Origin: Mycolicibacterium bacteremicum
Lineage (GTDB): Bacteria > Actinomycetota > Actinomycetes > Mycobacteriales > Mycobacteriaceae
DNA length: 64,000 nucleotides
NCBI RefSeq assembly: GCF_943913955.1
Contig: NZ_CALUAE010000008.1
Span: 37,107-101,106, forward strand
Direction of reading: 5' to 3'
The position numbers and the translations under genes were made by a program. Below are positions 42,172 to 50,407 of the stretch, one piece after another; the first letter of the stretch is position 1, and each line of letters opens with the position of its first letter. The notes under the pieces are model-generated. The model worked only from the letters and a program-made list of their open reading frames with translations, was not told where the DNA came from and ran no database searches.

Positions 42172-43557
42172 ATGACCCTGGCCGATTCGGTCGACAGCGA
42201 TCGCCTGTCGACACTGCCCAGCCATGTCAGCGCGCTGGTGGCGCTGCCCGGCGAGCCCGGCTATGAGCGCTGCACACCCTGGAACGTCGCCGTGCCGGTC
42301 CAACCGGCCGCCGTGGTGTTCGCCACCTCGCCGCATCACATCGCCGAGGCCGTCCGGTTCGCCGCCACCCACGGGCTGCGGGTGACCGTGCAGGCCACCG
42401 GCCACGGTGCCATCCCGGTCGGTGCCGACACCCTGCTGATCCACACCGGTGCCATGACCGACTGCGAGGTCGACCCGGTCCACCGCACCGCCCGGGTGGC
42501 GGCCGGGGCGCGCTGGCAGCAGGTCCTCGACGCCGCCGCACCGCACGGGCTGGCGCCGCTGTGCGGTTCCTCACCGAATGTCGGCGTCGTGGGCTTCCTC
42601 ACCGGGTGCGGGGTGGGGCCGTTGGTGCGCAGTGTCGGGGTGTCCTCCGATTACGTGCGGTCCTTCGATCTGGTCACCGGGGCGGGGGAGTACCTGCGGG
42701 TGACGCCGGAGCAGCACGCCGACCTGTTCTGGGGTCTGCGTGGCGGCAAGGCCACCCTGGGAATTGTGGCGGCCGTCGAGATCGACCTGCTGCCGATCAG
42801 CGAATTTTACGGCGGTGCACTTTATTTCGACGGTGATGATGCGCCGGTTGTGTTGCGTGAATGGGCGCAGTGGAGTGCCGGGTTGCCGGAGAACATCAAC
42901 ACCTCCATCGCGTTGCAGCAGTTGCCGCCGCTGCCCGGGGTGCCCGAGCCGCTGGCGGGCCGGCTGACGATCGCGGTGCGCTACACCGCCCTCGATGATT
43001 TCGCCGAGGCCGCAGCGCTTCTCGCACCGATCCGAGAGGCGGCCACCCCTATCCTGGATACCGTCGGGGTGCTGCCGTACGCGGCGATCGGCGCCGTGCA
43101 TGCCGATCCGGTCGACCCGATGCCGATCCACGAAGACCAGGCCTTGTTGCGTGACTTCGGTTCTGAGGCCACCGACATCCTGCTGGCCGCGGCCGGCCCC
43201 GGGTCGGGTTCGGTGCAGACCATTGTCGAGGTGCGGCTGCTGGGCGGGGCGATGGCCCGGCAAGCCCCGCACCGCAGCGCCTTCTGCCACCGCAACGCCA
43301 GGTACGCGGTGACGGTCATCGGGGTGCCGATGGGTCCGAACGCTGAGTTGGTACCCGCGCAGGCCTGCGCCCTGACCCGGGCGTTGCAGCCGTGGTCGAC
43401 CGGCGGCCTGCTGCCGAACTTCGCGCCCGCCGCGGACGCGGCGCGGATGGCGCGGGTCTATGACGAGGACACCCGGCACTGGCTGGCCGCCCTGGCCGAT
43501 CGGTATGACCCGGACGGGGTCCTCAACACCGGGCAGGTGGTCCGGTTCAGCGCCTAA
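42172..43557 (+). CDS. FAD-linked oxidase, BBE/berberine-bridge-like family
   Basis: 461 residues. The FAD_binding_4 (PCMH) domain has VTVQATGHGAIPVGAD, where the His (ATGHG) is the site that often binds FAD covalently, then LAPLCGSSPNVGVVGFLTG and GCGVGPLVRSVGVSSDYV. The usual second cysteine of the bicovalent FAD link aligns with GCGVG. The C-terminal BBE motif YDPDGVLNTGQ closes the protein. Members oxidise alcohols, sugars or alkaloid-like amines with O2. Start ATG with AAAGGA 8 bases before. It follows the SARP gene on the same strand; the promoter of tRNA-fMet follows. Confidence 0.86.
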   Translation: MTLADSVDSDRLSTLPSHVSALVALPGEPGYERCTPWNVAVPVQPAAVVFATSPHHIAEAVRFAATHGLRVTVQATGHGAIPVGADTLLIHTGAMTDCEVDPVHRTARVAAGARWQQVLDAAAPHGLAPLCGSSPNVGVVGFLTGCGVGPLVRSVGVSSDYVRSFDLVTGAGEYLRVTPEQHADLFWGLRGGKATLGIVAAVEIDLLPISEFYGGALYFDGDDAPVVLREWAQWSAGLPENINTSIALQQLPPLPGVPEPLAGRLTIAVRYTALDDFAEAAALLAPIREAATPILDTVGVLPYAAIGAVHADPVDPMPIHEDQALLRDFGSEATDILLAAAGPGSGSVQTIVEVRLLGGAMARQAPHRSAFCHRNARYAVTVIGVPMGPNAELVPAQACALTRALQPWSTGGLLPNFAPAADAARMARVYDEDTRHWLAALADRYDPDGVLNTGQVVRFSA

Positions 43558-43579
43558 AAACCGGGGCTGACCAGACGAT

Positions 43580-43608
43580 TTGGTGTGCCGAACCCCCTTG
43601 GGTAATCT
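43580..43608 (+). promoter_or_regulatory. promoter of tRNA-fMet
   Basis: TTGGTG (-35 like), a 17-base spacer and TAATCT (-10, near-consensus) end 12 bases before the mature tRNA. Strong -10 match and position support a sigma-A tRNA promoter. Confidence 0.7.
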
Positions 43609-43620
43609 TGTGTTTACCGA

Positions 43621-43694
43621 CGCGGGGTGGAGCAGCTCGGTAGCTCGCTGGGCTCATAACCCAGAGGTCGCAGGTTCGAATCCTGTCCCCGCTA
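43621..43694 (+). tRNA. initiator tRNA-fMet (CAT anticodon)
   Basis: 74-base tRNA: acceptor GCGGGG pairs with CCCCGC and base 1 (C) faces T at position 72, the unpaired 1-72 end that marks initiator tRNA. The anticodon stem carries three consecutive G-C pairs around CTCATAA (CTGGG-CTCATAA-CCCAG), also typical of initiators. The T-loop GTTCGAATC is present. The CCA end is not encoded. It has its own promoter and a strong terminator 8 bases beyond its 3' end. Confidence 0.97.
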
Positions 43695-43702
43695 CTAGTG
43701 GG

Positions 43703-43740
43703 AAACGGTCCCCGGAGGAAACTCCGGGGACCGTTTTCTT
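43703..43740 (+). terminator. rho-independent terminator of tRNA-fMet
   Basis: AAACGGTCCCCGGAG pairs perfectly with CTCCGGGGACCGTTT through a 4-base GAAA loop (15-bp stem), followed by TCTTT. This is the clearest intrinsic terminator in the window and ends the tRNA transcript. Confidence 0.95.
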
Positions 43741-43805
43741 TGGTCATCACGCGGCCCATTCAAATGCCACGCCCTAGGCGCGGTACCCCCCCCGTGGTGT
43801 CCGGC

Positions 43806-44483
43806 TCATCCGGTGGCGTCGCCGGCGGATGTCATCAACGGGCGCCTCCCGCGCGCTGTGCCGGTCGCAGCGACCCTTCGGATCATCAGGCGATAGTGGA
43901 TCGCCGGGCCCAACCACTCGGCGATGAAGCGGCGCAGCGCTGTGCCGTCGTCGAGCAGGCTGCCGGGGTCGATGAACAGCGAGTGGAATGTGCGGGCGCA
44001 CAACTCGACCATGTCGTCGAAGCCCGCGTCGTCGAATCCGTGCCCCGCCCAGTCGACGTCGTACTGGCCGAGCAGGACCCGTCCGAAAGACGTTGCCACC
44101 GCCGAGGTGAAGGGCTGGGTCTGCGCGCCGTCGCCCCGCACACCGAAGACCTGCTCGAGCTGTGGATCGCCGACGAGCGACTCGAGCGTGAACGCCATGC
44201 CCTCCACCAGCGCAGCGACGGGATCGTGCAGTCCACGCATGTGCTCGCGCAGACGTTCCAGGAACCCGTCGGCCGATCGCATGCGGCTGGCCGCCACCAT
44301 GGCCTCGGAGCCGGGAAAGTACCGGTACACCGTCTGGCGGCTCACCCCGAGGCTACGTGCCACATCGGTGACGCTGACGGTCGCCTCATGTTGTGCCGCA
44401 AGTGAATCGACGGCATCGAGGATCCGGTTCATCGCCTCCTCATCGGATGCCGGAGTGTTCCCCGCCCACCCATGCCTGCGCAC
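43806..44483 (-). CDS. TetR family regulator beside MFS exporter
   Basis: 225 residues. The TetR helix-turn-helix is HEATVSVTDVARSLGVSRQTVYRYF at about residues 32-56, followed by a ligand-binding domain with low similarity to others I know and a basic C-terminal end. GTG start with AAAGGAG 6 bases upstream. Divergent from the MFS exporter gene; the palindrome GTCCAC-CCT-GTGGAC lies 20 bases upstream and is a likely autorepression site. Presumably releases repression of the exporter when a toxic ligand binds. Confidence 0.86.
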   Translation of the reverse strand: MRRHGWAGNTPASDEEAMNRILDAVDSLAAQHEATVSVTDVARSLGVSRQTVYRYFPGSEAMVAASRMRSADGFLERLREHMRGLHDPVAALVEGMAFTLESLVGDPQLEQVFGVRGDGAQTQPFTSAVATSFGRVLLGQYDVDWAGHGFDDAGFDDMVELCARTFHSLFIDPGSLLDDGTALRRFIAEWLGPAIHYRLMIRRVAATGTARGRRPLMTSAGDATG

Positions 44484-44793
44484 GCCCCACTCCTTTGGTC
44501 ACCGTCCACCCTGTGGACATATATGCCACGAACGTATTGTCTGCGGCAACCTTATCAAGAGTGTCGGTCCTACCTGTGTATCCCAAGAAGGACGAAAAAC
44601 AGTTTCACATGACGTATCAACGACCAATGATCTGAGAGCACCGTCGATGCCATCCGCAGCACCGCGCCGTCCTGACGAGACAGAACAGAAAACTATGCCT
44701 CGTCAGCCTCGGCAACGGCTGGTAGGGTCGGCGGCACCGAAGTTTCGAGACCCTGGGTCTCTGAAGAAGACCTCCCCGTCGAGAGGTGCTCCC
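44484..44793. other. 310-base divergent region between TetR and MFS genes
   Basis: Contains the candidate TetR operator near the TetR end. The plus strand is open in the MFS frame across this region, but the codons look unlike the protein's start and its GAGAGG site lies just before MADAAT. I see no credible small gene. Base composition here is lower in GC than neighbouring coding sequence. Confidence 0.4.
44504..44518. promoter_or_regulatory. candidate TetR operator GTCCAC-CCT-GTGGAC
   Basis: Perfect 6-bp inverted repeat with 3-base spacer, 15 bases in total, 20 bases upstream of the TetR start. Size and site match TetR autorepression. A second copy near the MFS gene was not found, so it may control mainly the TetR gene or the shared promoter. 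Confidence 0.6.
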
Positions 44794-46377
44794 ATGGCCG
44801 ACGCTGCGACGAGGCCCCCGCTGTCGGACGGGCCGGTCGACGCTGCGCCAGGCCGCCTTTCGGTCCGCCGCAGACACTGGTTGCTGGCCGTCGCCAGCGC
44901 CAACGTCCTGCTGGTCATGGCGTCGATGGTCGCGCTCAACGCCGCGCTCGGCGATCTGGCTGTCGAGACGTCGGCCACCCAGACCCAACTGACCTGGATC
45001 GTCGACGGCTACACCCTGGCCCTGGCGTGTCTTCTGCTGCCCGCCGGCGCACTCGGCGATCGCTTCGGCCGACGCGGTGCTCTGCTCGCCGGACTGCTGA
45101 TCTTCACGGCCGCATCTGCCGCCCCGACCATCTGGGATACACCGTGGCAGATCGTTGCCGCCCGCACCGTCGCCGGCGCGGGCGCGGCGTTCATCATGCC
45201 CGCCACGCTGTCACTGATCACCTCCGCCCACCCACCCGCGGAACGGAACAAGGCCGTCGGTATCTGGGCGGGCGTCGCCGGTTCGGGCGCCATCTTCGGG
45301 TTTCTCGGTGCCGGCATACTGCTGGCCTTCTTCTCGTGGCAGGCCATCTTCTACGGTTTCGCCGGTGCCGGCCTGCTGATGCTTGGCCTGACCCTGACCA
45401 TCGGCTCGTCGCGGGACGAGACCGCCATCCCCATCGATTGGCGGGGTGCAGTCCTGATCGGGAGTGCCATCGCGATATTCGTCCTGGGTGTCGTCGAGGC
45501 GCCCGTCCGCGGCTGGACCGATCCGGTCATCGTCGGCTGCATCGTGGGCAGCCTGCTGCTGGCGGCGGCATTCACGTGGCTGCAATTGCGTACACCCCAT
45601 CCGCTTCTCGATGTCCGGCTGTTCGCAGACGCGAGCTTCGGCGGTGGCGCAGCGGCCATCACGTTCCTGTTCTTCGCAATGTTCGGCTTTTTCTACCTCG
45701 TCATGCAGTTCATGCAGCTGGTCATGGGCTACTCCGCGCTCCAGACCGCTGCTGCGTTGTCTCCGTTGGCAATTCCCATGATGGCGCTCAGTAGCACGAT
45801 TCACCTGTTCCTGCCGAGGATCGGCCTGCGCGTGGCGTTGTCCGCCGGCCTGTGCCTGCTCGCCGTGGGACTGGTGTGGATGACGACCCTCGACCCGGAT
45901 GCGACATTCGTCGACCTGGTGGGGCCGCTGGTGGTGAGCTCACTGGGCCTGGGCTTTGTCATGTCGCCGGCCACGTCGGCGATCATGACGGCCACGCCCG
46001 ACGAAAAGCAGGGTGTGGCGTCCGCTGTCAACGATGCCACCAGAGAGATCGGCGCCGCCATCGGCATCGCCGTGGCCGGCTCGGTGCTCGCCGCCGGTTA
46101 CCGCGACGCGTTGGCCCCGAGGGTCGCAAGCCTGCCCGCCGAGGCCCGCGAGGCGGCAACCGATTCGCTGGCCACCGCGCAGGCGGTGGCCGCGAGGCTG
46201 GGCCCGCAGGCCGCCGAGTTGGCGCACCACGCGGAGGTGGCGTTCATGCACGCCATGAGTCAGGCACTGTACGGAATGTCCGCGACCCTGGTGGCGGGAG
46301 CCGTGCTGGTGGCTGTCGTGAGCCCCGGGCGCAACGGCACGCGGCGGCGTCGAAAGGGTCGGCACCGTTCTGGGTGA
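44794..46377 (+). CDS. MFS drug exporter, DHA2 (EmrB/QacA-like, 14 TM)
   Basis: 527 residues with about 14 membrane segments. Motif A is in ALGDRFGRRGALLAG, and the helix WIVDGYTLALACLLLPAG is the typical DHA2 entry helix. ARTVAGAGAAFIMPATLSLI matches motif C of antiporters, and the duplicated second half (ATTSAIMTATPDEKQGVASAVND) is normal. The protein exports drugs or dyes using the proton gradient. ATG start has GAGAGG at 7 bases. Next to a TetR regulator; followed by a Ddn-like gene 45 bases later on the same strand, so the two may be co-regulated. Confidence 0.93.
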   Translation: MADAATRPPLSDGPVDAAPGRLSVRRRHWLLAVASANVLLVMASMVALNAALGDLAVETSATQTQLTWIVDGYTLALACLLLPAGALGDRFGRRGALLAGLLIFTAASAAPTIWDTPWQIVAARTVAGAGAAFIMPATLSLITSAHPPAERNKAVGIWAGVAGSGAIFGFLGAGILLAFFSWQAIFYGFAGAGLLMLGLTLTIGSSRDETAIPIDWRGAVLIGSAIAIFVLGVVEAPVRGWTDPVIVGCIVGSLLLAAAFTWLQLRTPHPLLDVRLFADASFGGGAAAITFLFFAMFGFFYLVMQFMQLVMGYSALQTAAALSPLAIPMMALSSTIHLFLPRIGLRVALSAGLCLLAVGLVWMTTLDPDATFVDLVGPLVVSSLGLGFVMSPATSAIMTATPDEKQGVASAVNDATREIGAAIGIAVAGSVLAAGYRDALAPRVASLPAEAREAATDSLATAQAVAARLGPQAAELAHHAEVAFMHAMSQALYGMSATLVAGAVLVAVVSPGRNGTRRRRKGRHRSG

Positions 46378-46422
46378 AGAGCTTTCGCGAACTTCGACTC
46401 GCCCGATGCAGAAAGGATCCTC

Positions 46423-46824
46423 ATGCGTATGCCCCGTGCGGTGGCGACGTTCAATCGGCGCGTCACCAATCCGGCGGCTCGGTCGATCGTCCCCTGGCTT
46501 CCGTATCTGGGAACGCTCGAACACGTCGGACGCAGGTCCGGAAAGCGGTACCAGACGCCGCTGCTCATCTTCACGACCGAACACGGGTTCGTCATCCTCA
46601 TCGGTTACGGGCTGGAATCGGACTGGCTGAAGAACGTCATGGCCGGCGGCGCGACAGCACTGCGTAGGCGGGGGAGAGTCATCACGGTCGGGAACCCCCG
46701 GCTCGCGGACAAAGCTGATACCGCTGCATTGATCTCACCCGCATCCCGGATGTTCTATCGGCTCTTCCCCTACAACGAGGCCGTCTTGGTGCTGGACAGG
46801 ACGGACCATCACGGTGCTCGATGA
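46423..46824 (+). CDS. deazaflavin (F420)-dependent nitroreductase family protein (Ddn-like)
   Basis: 133 residues of the F420H2-dependent nitroreductase/FDOR-A family. LEHVGRRSGKRYQTPLLIFT contains the conserved GRRSG, which binds the cofactor phosphate; the segment GYGLESDWLKNVMAGGAT and the Pro-rich VGNPRLADK are family landmarks. It would reduce an unidentified substrate with F420H2, e.g. menaquinone or nitro compounds. AAAGGA precedes the ATG. It follows the MFS exporter on the same strand. Confidence 0.87.
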   Translation: MRMPRAVATFNRRVTNPAARSIVPWLPYLGTLEHVGRRSGKRYQTPLLIFTTEHGFVILIGYGLESDWLKNVMAGGATALRRRGRVITVGNPRLADKADTAALISPASRMFYRLFPYNEAVLVLDRTDHHGAR

Positions 46825-46831
46825 TCGCCGG

Positions 46832-47272
46832 CTACGCCGGGCGTGAACCGAGCAACCGGTCGATGAACGCGAGTTCGATGTCGCTGACCCACGACGGGTT
46901 CGACTGCTGTGGGGCGCGCAACGTCTCGATACCGGCCAGCCCGGGAATCGCGGCCAGCTCCGCGGCGGTGATCGGTTGGGCGAGTAACGGGATGCGTACC
47001 GGGACGTGTAGTCGCGCGCCGTCGGACCACACCTCGCCATCGAGGTGCCCCGCTCCCCAGATGCCGCGGTCAGGCCGTCCGGACACCCAGAACAGTGCCC
47101 GCTGCCCGGGGCGCATGAGCCGCGTCCGGTAATTGTCCGCGACGCACCAGTGCGGCGTCGTCGCGCCGGCCGCCAGCATCGGCGCGATCGACGTCTTGGC
47201 CGGGTTGCACTTGATCACCCAGGCGCCGAGCCGCTCGATCGTCACCTGCCCGCCGGACCTATCGGCGCGCAT
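46832..47272 (-). CDS. EVE-like (PUA-fold) domain protein
   Basis: 146-residue protein with the EVE/PUA-like pattern: AWVIKCNPA at the start, then TPHWCVADNYRTRLMRPGQRALFWVSG and GIWGAGHLDGEVW. EVE domains bind modified bases in nucleic acids and often occur in restriction-related or stress modules, though this one stands alone. ATG start; a GTG nine codons later (VTIERLGAW) would remove the 14-base overlap with the SGNH gene and is a real alternative. It converges on the Ddn-like gene. Confidence 0.75.
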   Translation of the reverse strand: MRADRSGGQVTIERLGAWVIKCNPAKTSIAPMLAAGATTPHWCVADNYRTRLMRPGQRALFWVSGRPDRGIWGAGHLDGEVWSDGARLHVPVRIPLLAQPITAAELAAIPGLAGIETLRAPQQSNPSWVSDIELAFIDRLLGSRPA

Positions 47273-48395
47273 GACCGGCAGTCAGCACCTCGGCGAACCG
47301 CTGCCCCATGCGCAGGTGGGCCTCCGGTCCGGGGTGCAGCCGGTCGGGCAGCGGGAATTCGGCGAAGTCGTCGGGACCGTAGAGGTCCGGGCCGTGCACA
47401 TACCGCAGATTCGGATCCGCCGCGGCGCGCTCGGCGACGATGCGGGCGAGTTCGTCCCGGATGACGGTGAGGGTGAGTTTCCCGGTGCGGACCTCGGCTG
47501 GATCACCCGTTGCGACGAAAGCCATTGTGCCGTCGCTGAAGTCCGGGGCGAGCGGACCCGGGGTGTCTTCGTGGATGGGGCAGTGCACCGCGGAGATCAC
47601 GATGAGTGGCGTAGTGGGATGCCCGTCGCGCACAGTGTCGAGGAAGCCGTGCACGGCAGGACCGAACGCGCGCAACCGCATCAGGTCGGTGTTGACGATG
47701 TTGATGCCGATCTTGACGCTGATCACGTCGGCGGGGATAGCGCGCATGGTGCGGGCGGTGAACGGATCCAGCAGCGCCGATCCGCCCATCCCGAGGTTGA
47801 TCAACTCGACACCCGCGGCTGCGGCCGCCACCGCGGGCCAGGTGCCCGTGGGGTGTAAAGCGTTGGAACCGTGACTGATCGAGCTGCCGTGATGCAACCA
47901 GACCGGCCGCGTTGTCGGTGCCGGTTCCAGCGGTCGATCGCTTCGCAGCGCGATCAACTCGGTGATTTCGTTGTGCGGCAACCAGATCTCGACCGTCTTG
48001 GGCCTGTCGGGCAGTCCGGTGAAGCGGACGACGCCGGGTTCTCCGGCGATCAGTTCCTCGGTGCCGGCCGCGGCGTCCTTCATCAGCACGTTGCCGCCGG
48101 TGAGGCTCGCCTGCGCCGCCAACTGCCCGTCGATCACCAGGTCGTAGATCCCGTCGGGACGCATCGGCATGCCCCGGTAGGCCGGCCGGGTCCGCAACGC
48201 CTCGAGTTCGATGACCGTGGACCGGGTTGTGAACACCAGCCGGCAACCCGCGGGTTGGGACTCCGCCATCGCCAGCTGCGGGTCGGGGCTCTGCATCCGC
48301 GCCCAGCCGGGCAGGCGGTGCGGCAGGATGCCGTACGGCGTGCGCTCGAGTTCGACCGCGCCGCGCAGGATGTCGGTCGAGATTGCAGTGGTCAC
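47259..48395 (-). CDS. SGNH/GDSL hydrolase with N-terminal jelly-roll-like domain
   Basis: 378 residues. The N-terminal about 150 residues form a beta-rich domain; the esterase part begins with the nucleophile WLHHGSSISHGS (block I, Ser), then INLGMGGSALL (block II, Gly), SVKIGINIVNTD (block III, Asn) and ends with FPLPDRLHPGPEAH (block V, Asp-x2-His). It removes acetyl or other esters from a carbohydrate or lipid. GTG at VTTAISTDIL; another GTG six codons upstream is possible. Overlaps the EVE-like gene by 14 bases and is divergent from the APC permease. Confidence 0.82.
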   Translation of the reverse strand: MTTAISTDILRGAVELERTPYGILPHRLPGWARMQSPDPQLAMAESQPAGCRLVFTTRSTVIELEALRTRPAYRGMPMRPDGIYDLVIDGQLAAQASLTGGNVLMKDAAAGTEELIAGEPGVVRFTGLPDRPKTVEIWLPHNEITELIALRSDRPLEPAPTTRPVWLHHGSSISHGSNALHPTGTWPAVAAAAAGVELINLGMGGSALLDPFTARTMRAIPADVISVKIGINIVNTDLMRLRAFGPAVHGFLDTVRDGHPTTPLIVISAVHCPIHEDTPGPLAPDFSDGTMAFVATGDPAEVRTGKLTLTVIRDELARIVAERAAADPNLRYVHGPDLYGPDDFAEFPLPDRLHPGPEAHLRMGQRFAEVLTAGHARR

Positions 48396-48512
48396 GGACT
48401 CGCGATTGTGCACGCTCTCGACCGTACCCACGCAGCCGTTCCCGTACCGACAGGGATTCCGACATTCGCGGAAAGCGGCCGTCCAGGCAGCGCGTGGACG
48501 ATCATTGCCGGA

Positions 48513-49916
48513 ATGACAACGGAGCGCACGGCGCAGAGCGATGCAACAGACGGCCGGCCCGAGCTCAACCGGACCCTGGGCTCGTTTCAGGTGTTCGCCG
48601 TATCGTTCGCGTTCATCTCGGTGGCGGTGGGTATCTTCGCCACCTACGACGCGGTGCTCACCAGTGCCGGGCCGGTCGGCATCTGGTTGTGGGTCGTCGT
48701 GGCCGTCGGCCAGACGCTGGTGGCCCTGGTCGTCGCACAGTTCGCCGCTCGCATCGCGCTCAGCGGCTCGTCCTATCAGTGGGCGTCGCGGCTGGCGAAC
48801 CCGAAGGTCGGGTGGTTGTTCGGGTGGCTGACCTTCTGGTACCTGGCGATCGCCGTCGTCGCGTTGGACAACGCCCTGGCCAGCCAGGCGCTGATGCCGC
48901 TGCTGGGGATGTCGCCCGACGAGGACGTCGCCCGGCTGATCACGGTGGCAATCCTGCCGACCCAGGCGGTTCTGGTCATCGCCTCGACCCGGTTGCTCGG
49001 CATCTTCACCTCCGGCGCGGTCGGCGTAGAACTGGTCATCGTGATCGTGCTGGTGCTCGCGCTCACCACTGTGGTGGTGATCGCCGGCAGCGGCCACGTA
49101 GAAAACCTCACGTCGCGCGGTCTGGCCGTCGACGCGCCGAACTACTTCGGCATCGGGGGCGGTCTGATGGCCGGGACGATCATGGGCCTGACGACGCTGG
49201 TGGGTTTCGACTCCGCGGCCAATCTCGCCGAGGAGGCCAAGGATCCCTACCGCAGCGTCCCGCGCGCGATCGTCGCGTCCGTGCTCGCCGCGGGCACGCT
49301 GGGCCTGATCTTCCTGATCGCGCTCACGGTGGCCATCGAGGACGTCGCCGCGGTGACCGAGAGCGGCTCACCCGTCGCGGCGATCATCCGCAGCCAGCTC
49401 GGCCCGGTGGCGGAGCGAATCCTGCTCGCCGGACTGGTCTTTGCGATGTTCGGTGCGGGAATGGTGGTGATGGCCGCCTGCGCGCGTCAGGTTTTCGCGA
49501 TGGCACGGGACAGTCGCTTCCCGGCCCACGCGCTGATGCGCCGGGTCAACCCACGAACGCAGACACCGGTGGCGGCGACCCTGTTGATCCTTGCGGTCGG
49601 CGTGGTGCTGATGGTGGCGCTGCCCGGTCAGGCATTGCTGCAGCTGATCATCGGGTCCACCATTCTGCCCGCGCTGATCTACGCCGCCATCGTCATCCTC
49701 TACCTGGTGGTGCGCAAGAAGCTGGAACACAAGGAAGGCGGCTTCAGCCTGGGCAGGTTCGACCTGCCGGTCGCTGTCGGCGCACTGCTCTGGGTGGGCA
49801 TCGCCCTGGTTGCGTTGACCACGCCGGGTGATGCCACCGTGCCGGCGCTCATCGTCGTGGGGTTGATTGCCGCCGGCGGCGCCTACTTCGCTTACCTGTA
49901 TATGGCCCGACGCTAG
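48513..49916 (+). CDS. APC-family amino-acid/polyamine permease
   Basis: 467 residues with about 12 membrane helices. The consensus first helix FQVFAVSFAFISVAVGIFATYD and GGGLMAGTIMGLTTLVGFDSAANLAEEAKDP (with the GFD-x-AAN-x-AEE motif after helix 6) identify the APC superfamily, close to the GABA/choline-permease branch. It imports an amino acid, amine or polyamine; the specific substrate cannot be read. ATG start, weak ribosome site. It lies divergent from the SGNH hydrolase and is followed by a converging PPOX gene. Confidence 0.88.
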   Translation: MTTERTAQSDATDGRPELNRTLGSFQVFAVSFAFISVAVGIFATYDAVLTSAGPVGIWLWVVVAVGQTLVALVVAQFAARIALSGSSYQWASRLANPKVGWLFGWLTFWYLAIAVVALDNALASQALMPLLGMSPDEDVARLITVAILPTQAVLVIASTRLLGIFTSGAVGVELVIVIVLVLALTTVVVIAGSGHVENLTSRGLAVDAPNYFGIGGGLMAGTIMGLTTLVGFDSAANLAEEAKDPYRSVPRAIVASVLAAGTLGLIFLIALTVAIEDVAAVTESGSPVAAIIRSQLGPVAERILLAGLVFAMFGAGMVVMAACARQVFAMARDSRFPAHALMRRVNPRTQTPVAATLLILAVGVVLMVALPGQALLQLIIGSTILPALIYAAIVILYLVVRKKLEHKEGGFSLGRFDLPVAVGALLWVGIALVALTTPGDATVPALIVVGLIAAGGAYFAYLYMARR

Positions 49917-49949
49917 GTTCTCGAGCAGGAGGATGCGCCGCCGTCCTGA

Positions 49950-50378
49950 TCACCCGCGGCCGTCGGGCTGATCGTTGTTCTTCTGCGCACCCCAGCCGTG
50001 GATCCGGTCGATCTCGATGACCGCGCTCACGCGGGGCCGGTCGCGGTCCGGGTAGGGCTTGCCCTGATAGTGCTGGGAGAGGGCGTCGATATCGACCAGG
50101 CCCTCGTCGTCATACATCCGCACGACCCGACCGATCGCGGTGACGTGGGTGTACCAGTCGTCACCGTCGATCACCGTCAGTGACACCCGCGGGTCTCTGC
50201 GCATGTGCGCCAACCGTTTCCGCGCGACGTCCATGTTGACCAGCAGCTGGTCGTCGCGCAACAGGTACCAGGTCGCGGCGGAGACCGGCTGGCCGTCGCG
50301 GCGGGTGGTGGCGATGACGGCGGGGTTGGGCTTTTCCAGCATCCTGCGTGCGTCGTCGGTGAGCGGTGCTGATGTCAT
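49950..50378 (-). CDS. PPOX-class (pyridoxamine phosphate oxidase-like) F420/FMN protein
   Basis: 142 residues. The split-barrel start NPAVIATTRRDGQPVSAATWYLL, followed by LLVNMDVARKRLAHMRRDPRVSLTVIDG and a C-terminal RPRVSAVIEIDRIHGWG, is typical of the mycobacterial F420-dependent PPOX/FDOR-B family. Substrate unknown. ATG at MTSAPLTDDAR. It precedes the crtU-like gene in the minus direction with a 29-base gap after that gene's stop, so it may be its operon tail. Confidence 0.84.
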   Translation of the reverse strand: MTSAPLTDDARRMLEKPNPAVIATTRRDGQPVSAATWYLLRDDQLLVNMDVARKRLAHMRRDPRVSLTVIDGDDWYTHVTAIGRVVRMYDDEGLVDIDALSQHYQGKPYPDRDRPRVSAVIEIDRIHGWGAQKNNDQPDGRG

Positions 50379-50407
50379 GGCCCCGGGGTGCCCAACCGCG
50401 GCCGAAT

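Noticed and set aside
43695..43805. Possible phage attachment site downstream of tRNA-fMet
   Set aside because: No integrase gene and no second copy of the tRNA 3' end was seen. The segment is explained by the tRNA terminator.
43924..44793. Long in-frame extension upstream of the MFS gene
   Set aside because: It crosses the TetR gene antisense and a Ser-rich stretch unlike transporters. The ribosome site before MADAAT and the start of the first membrane helices set the real start.
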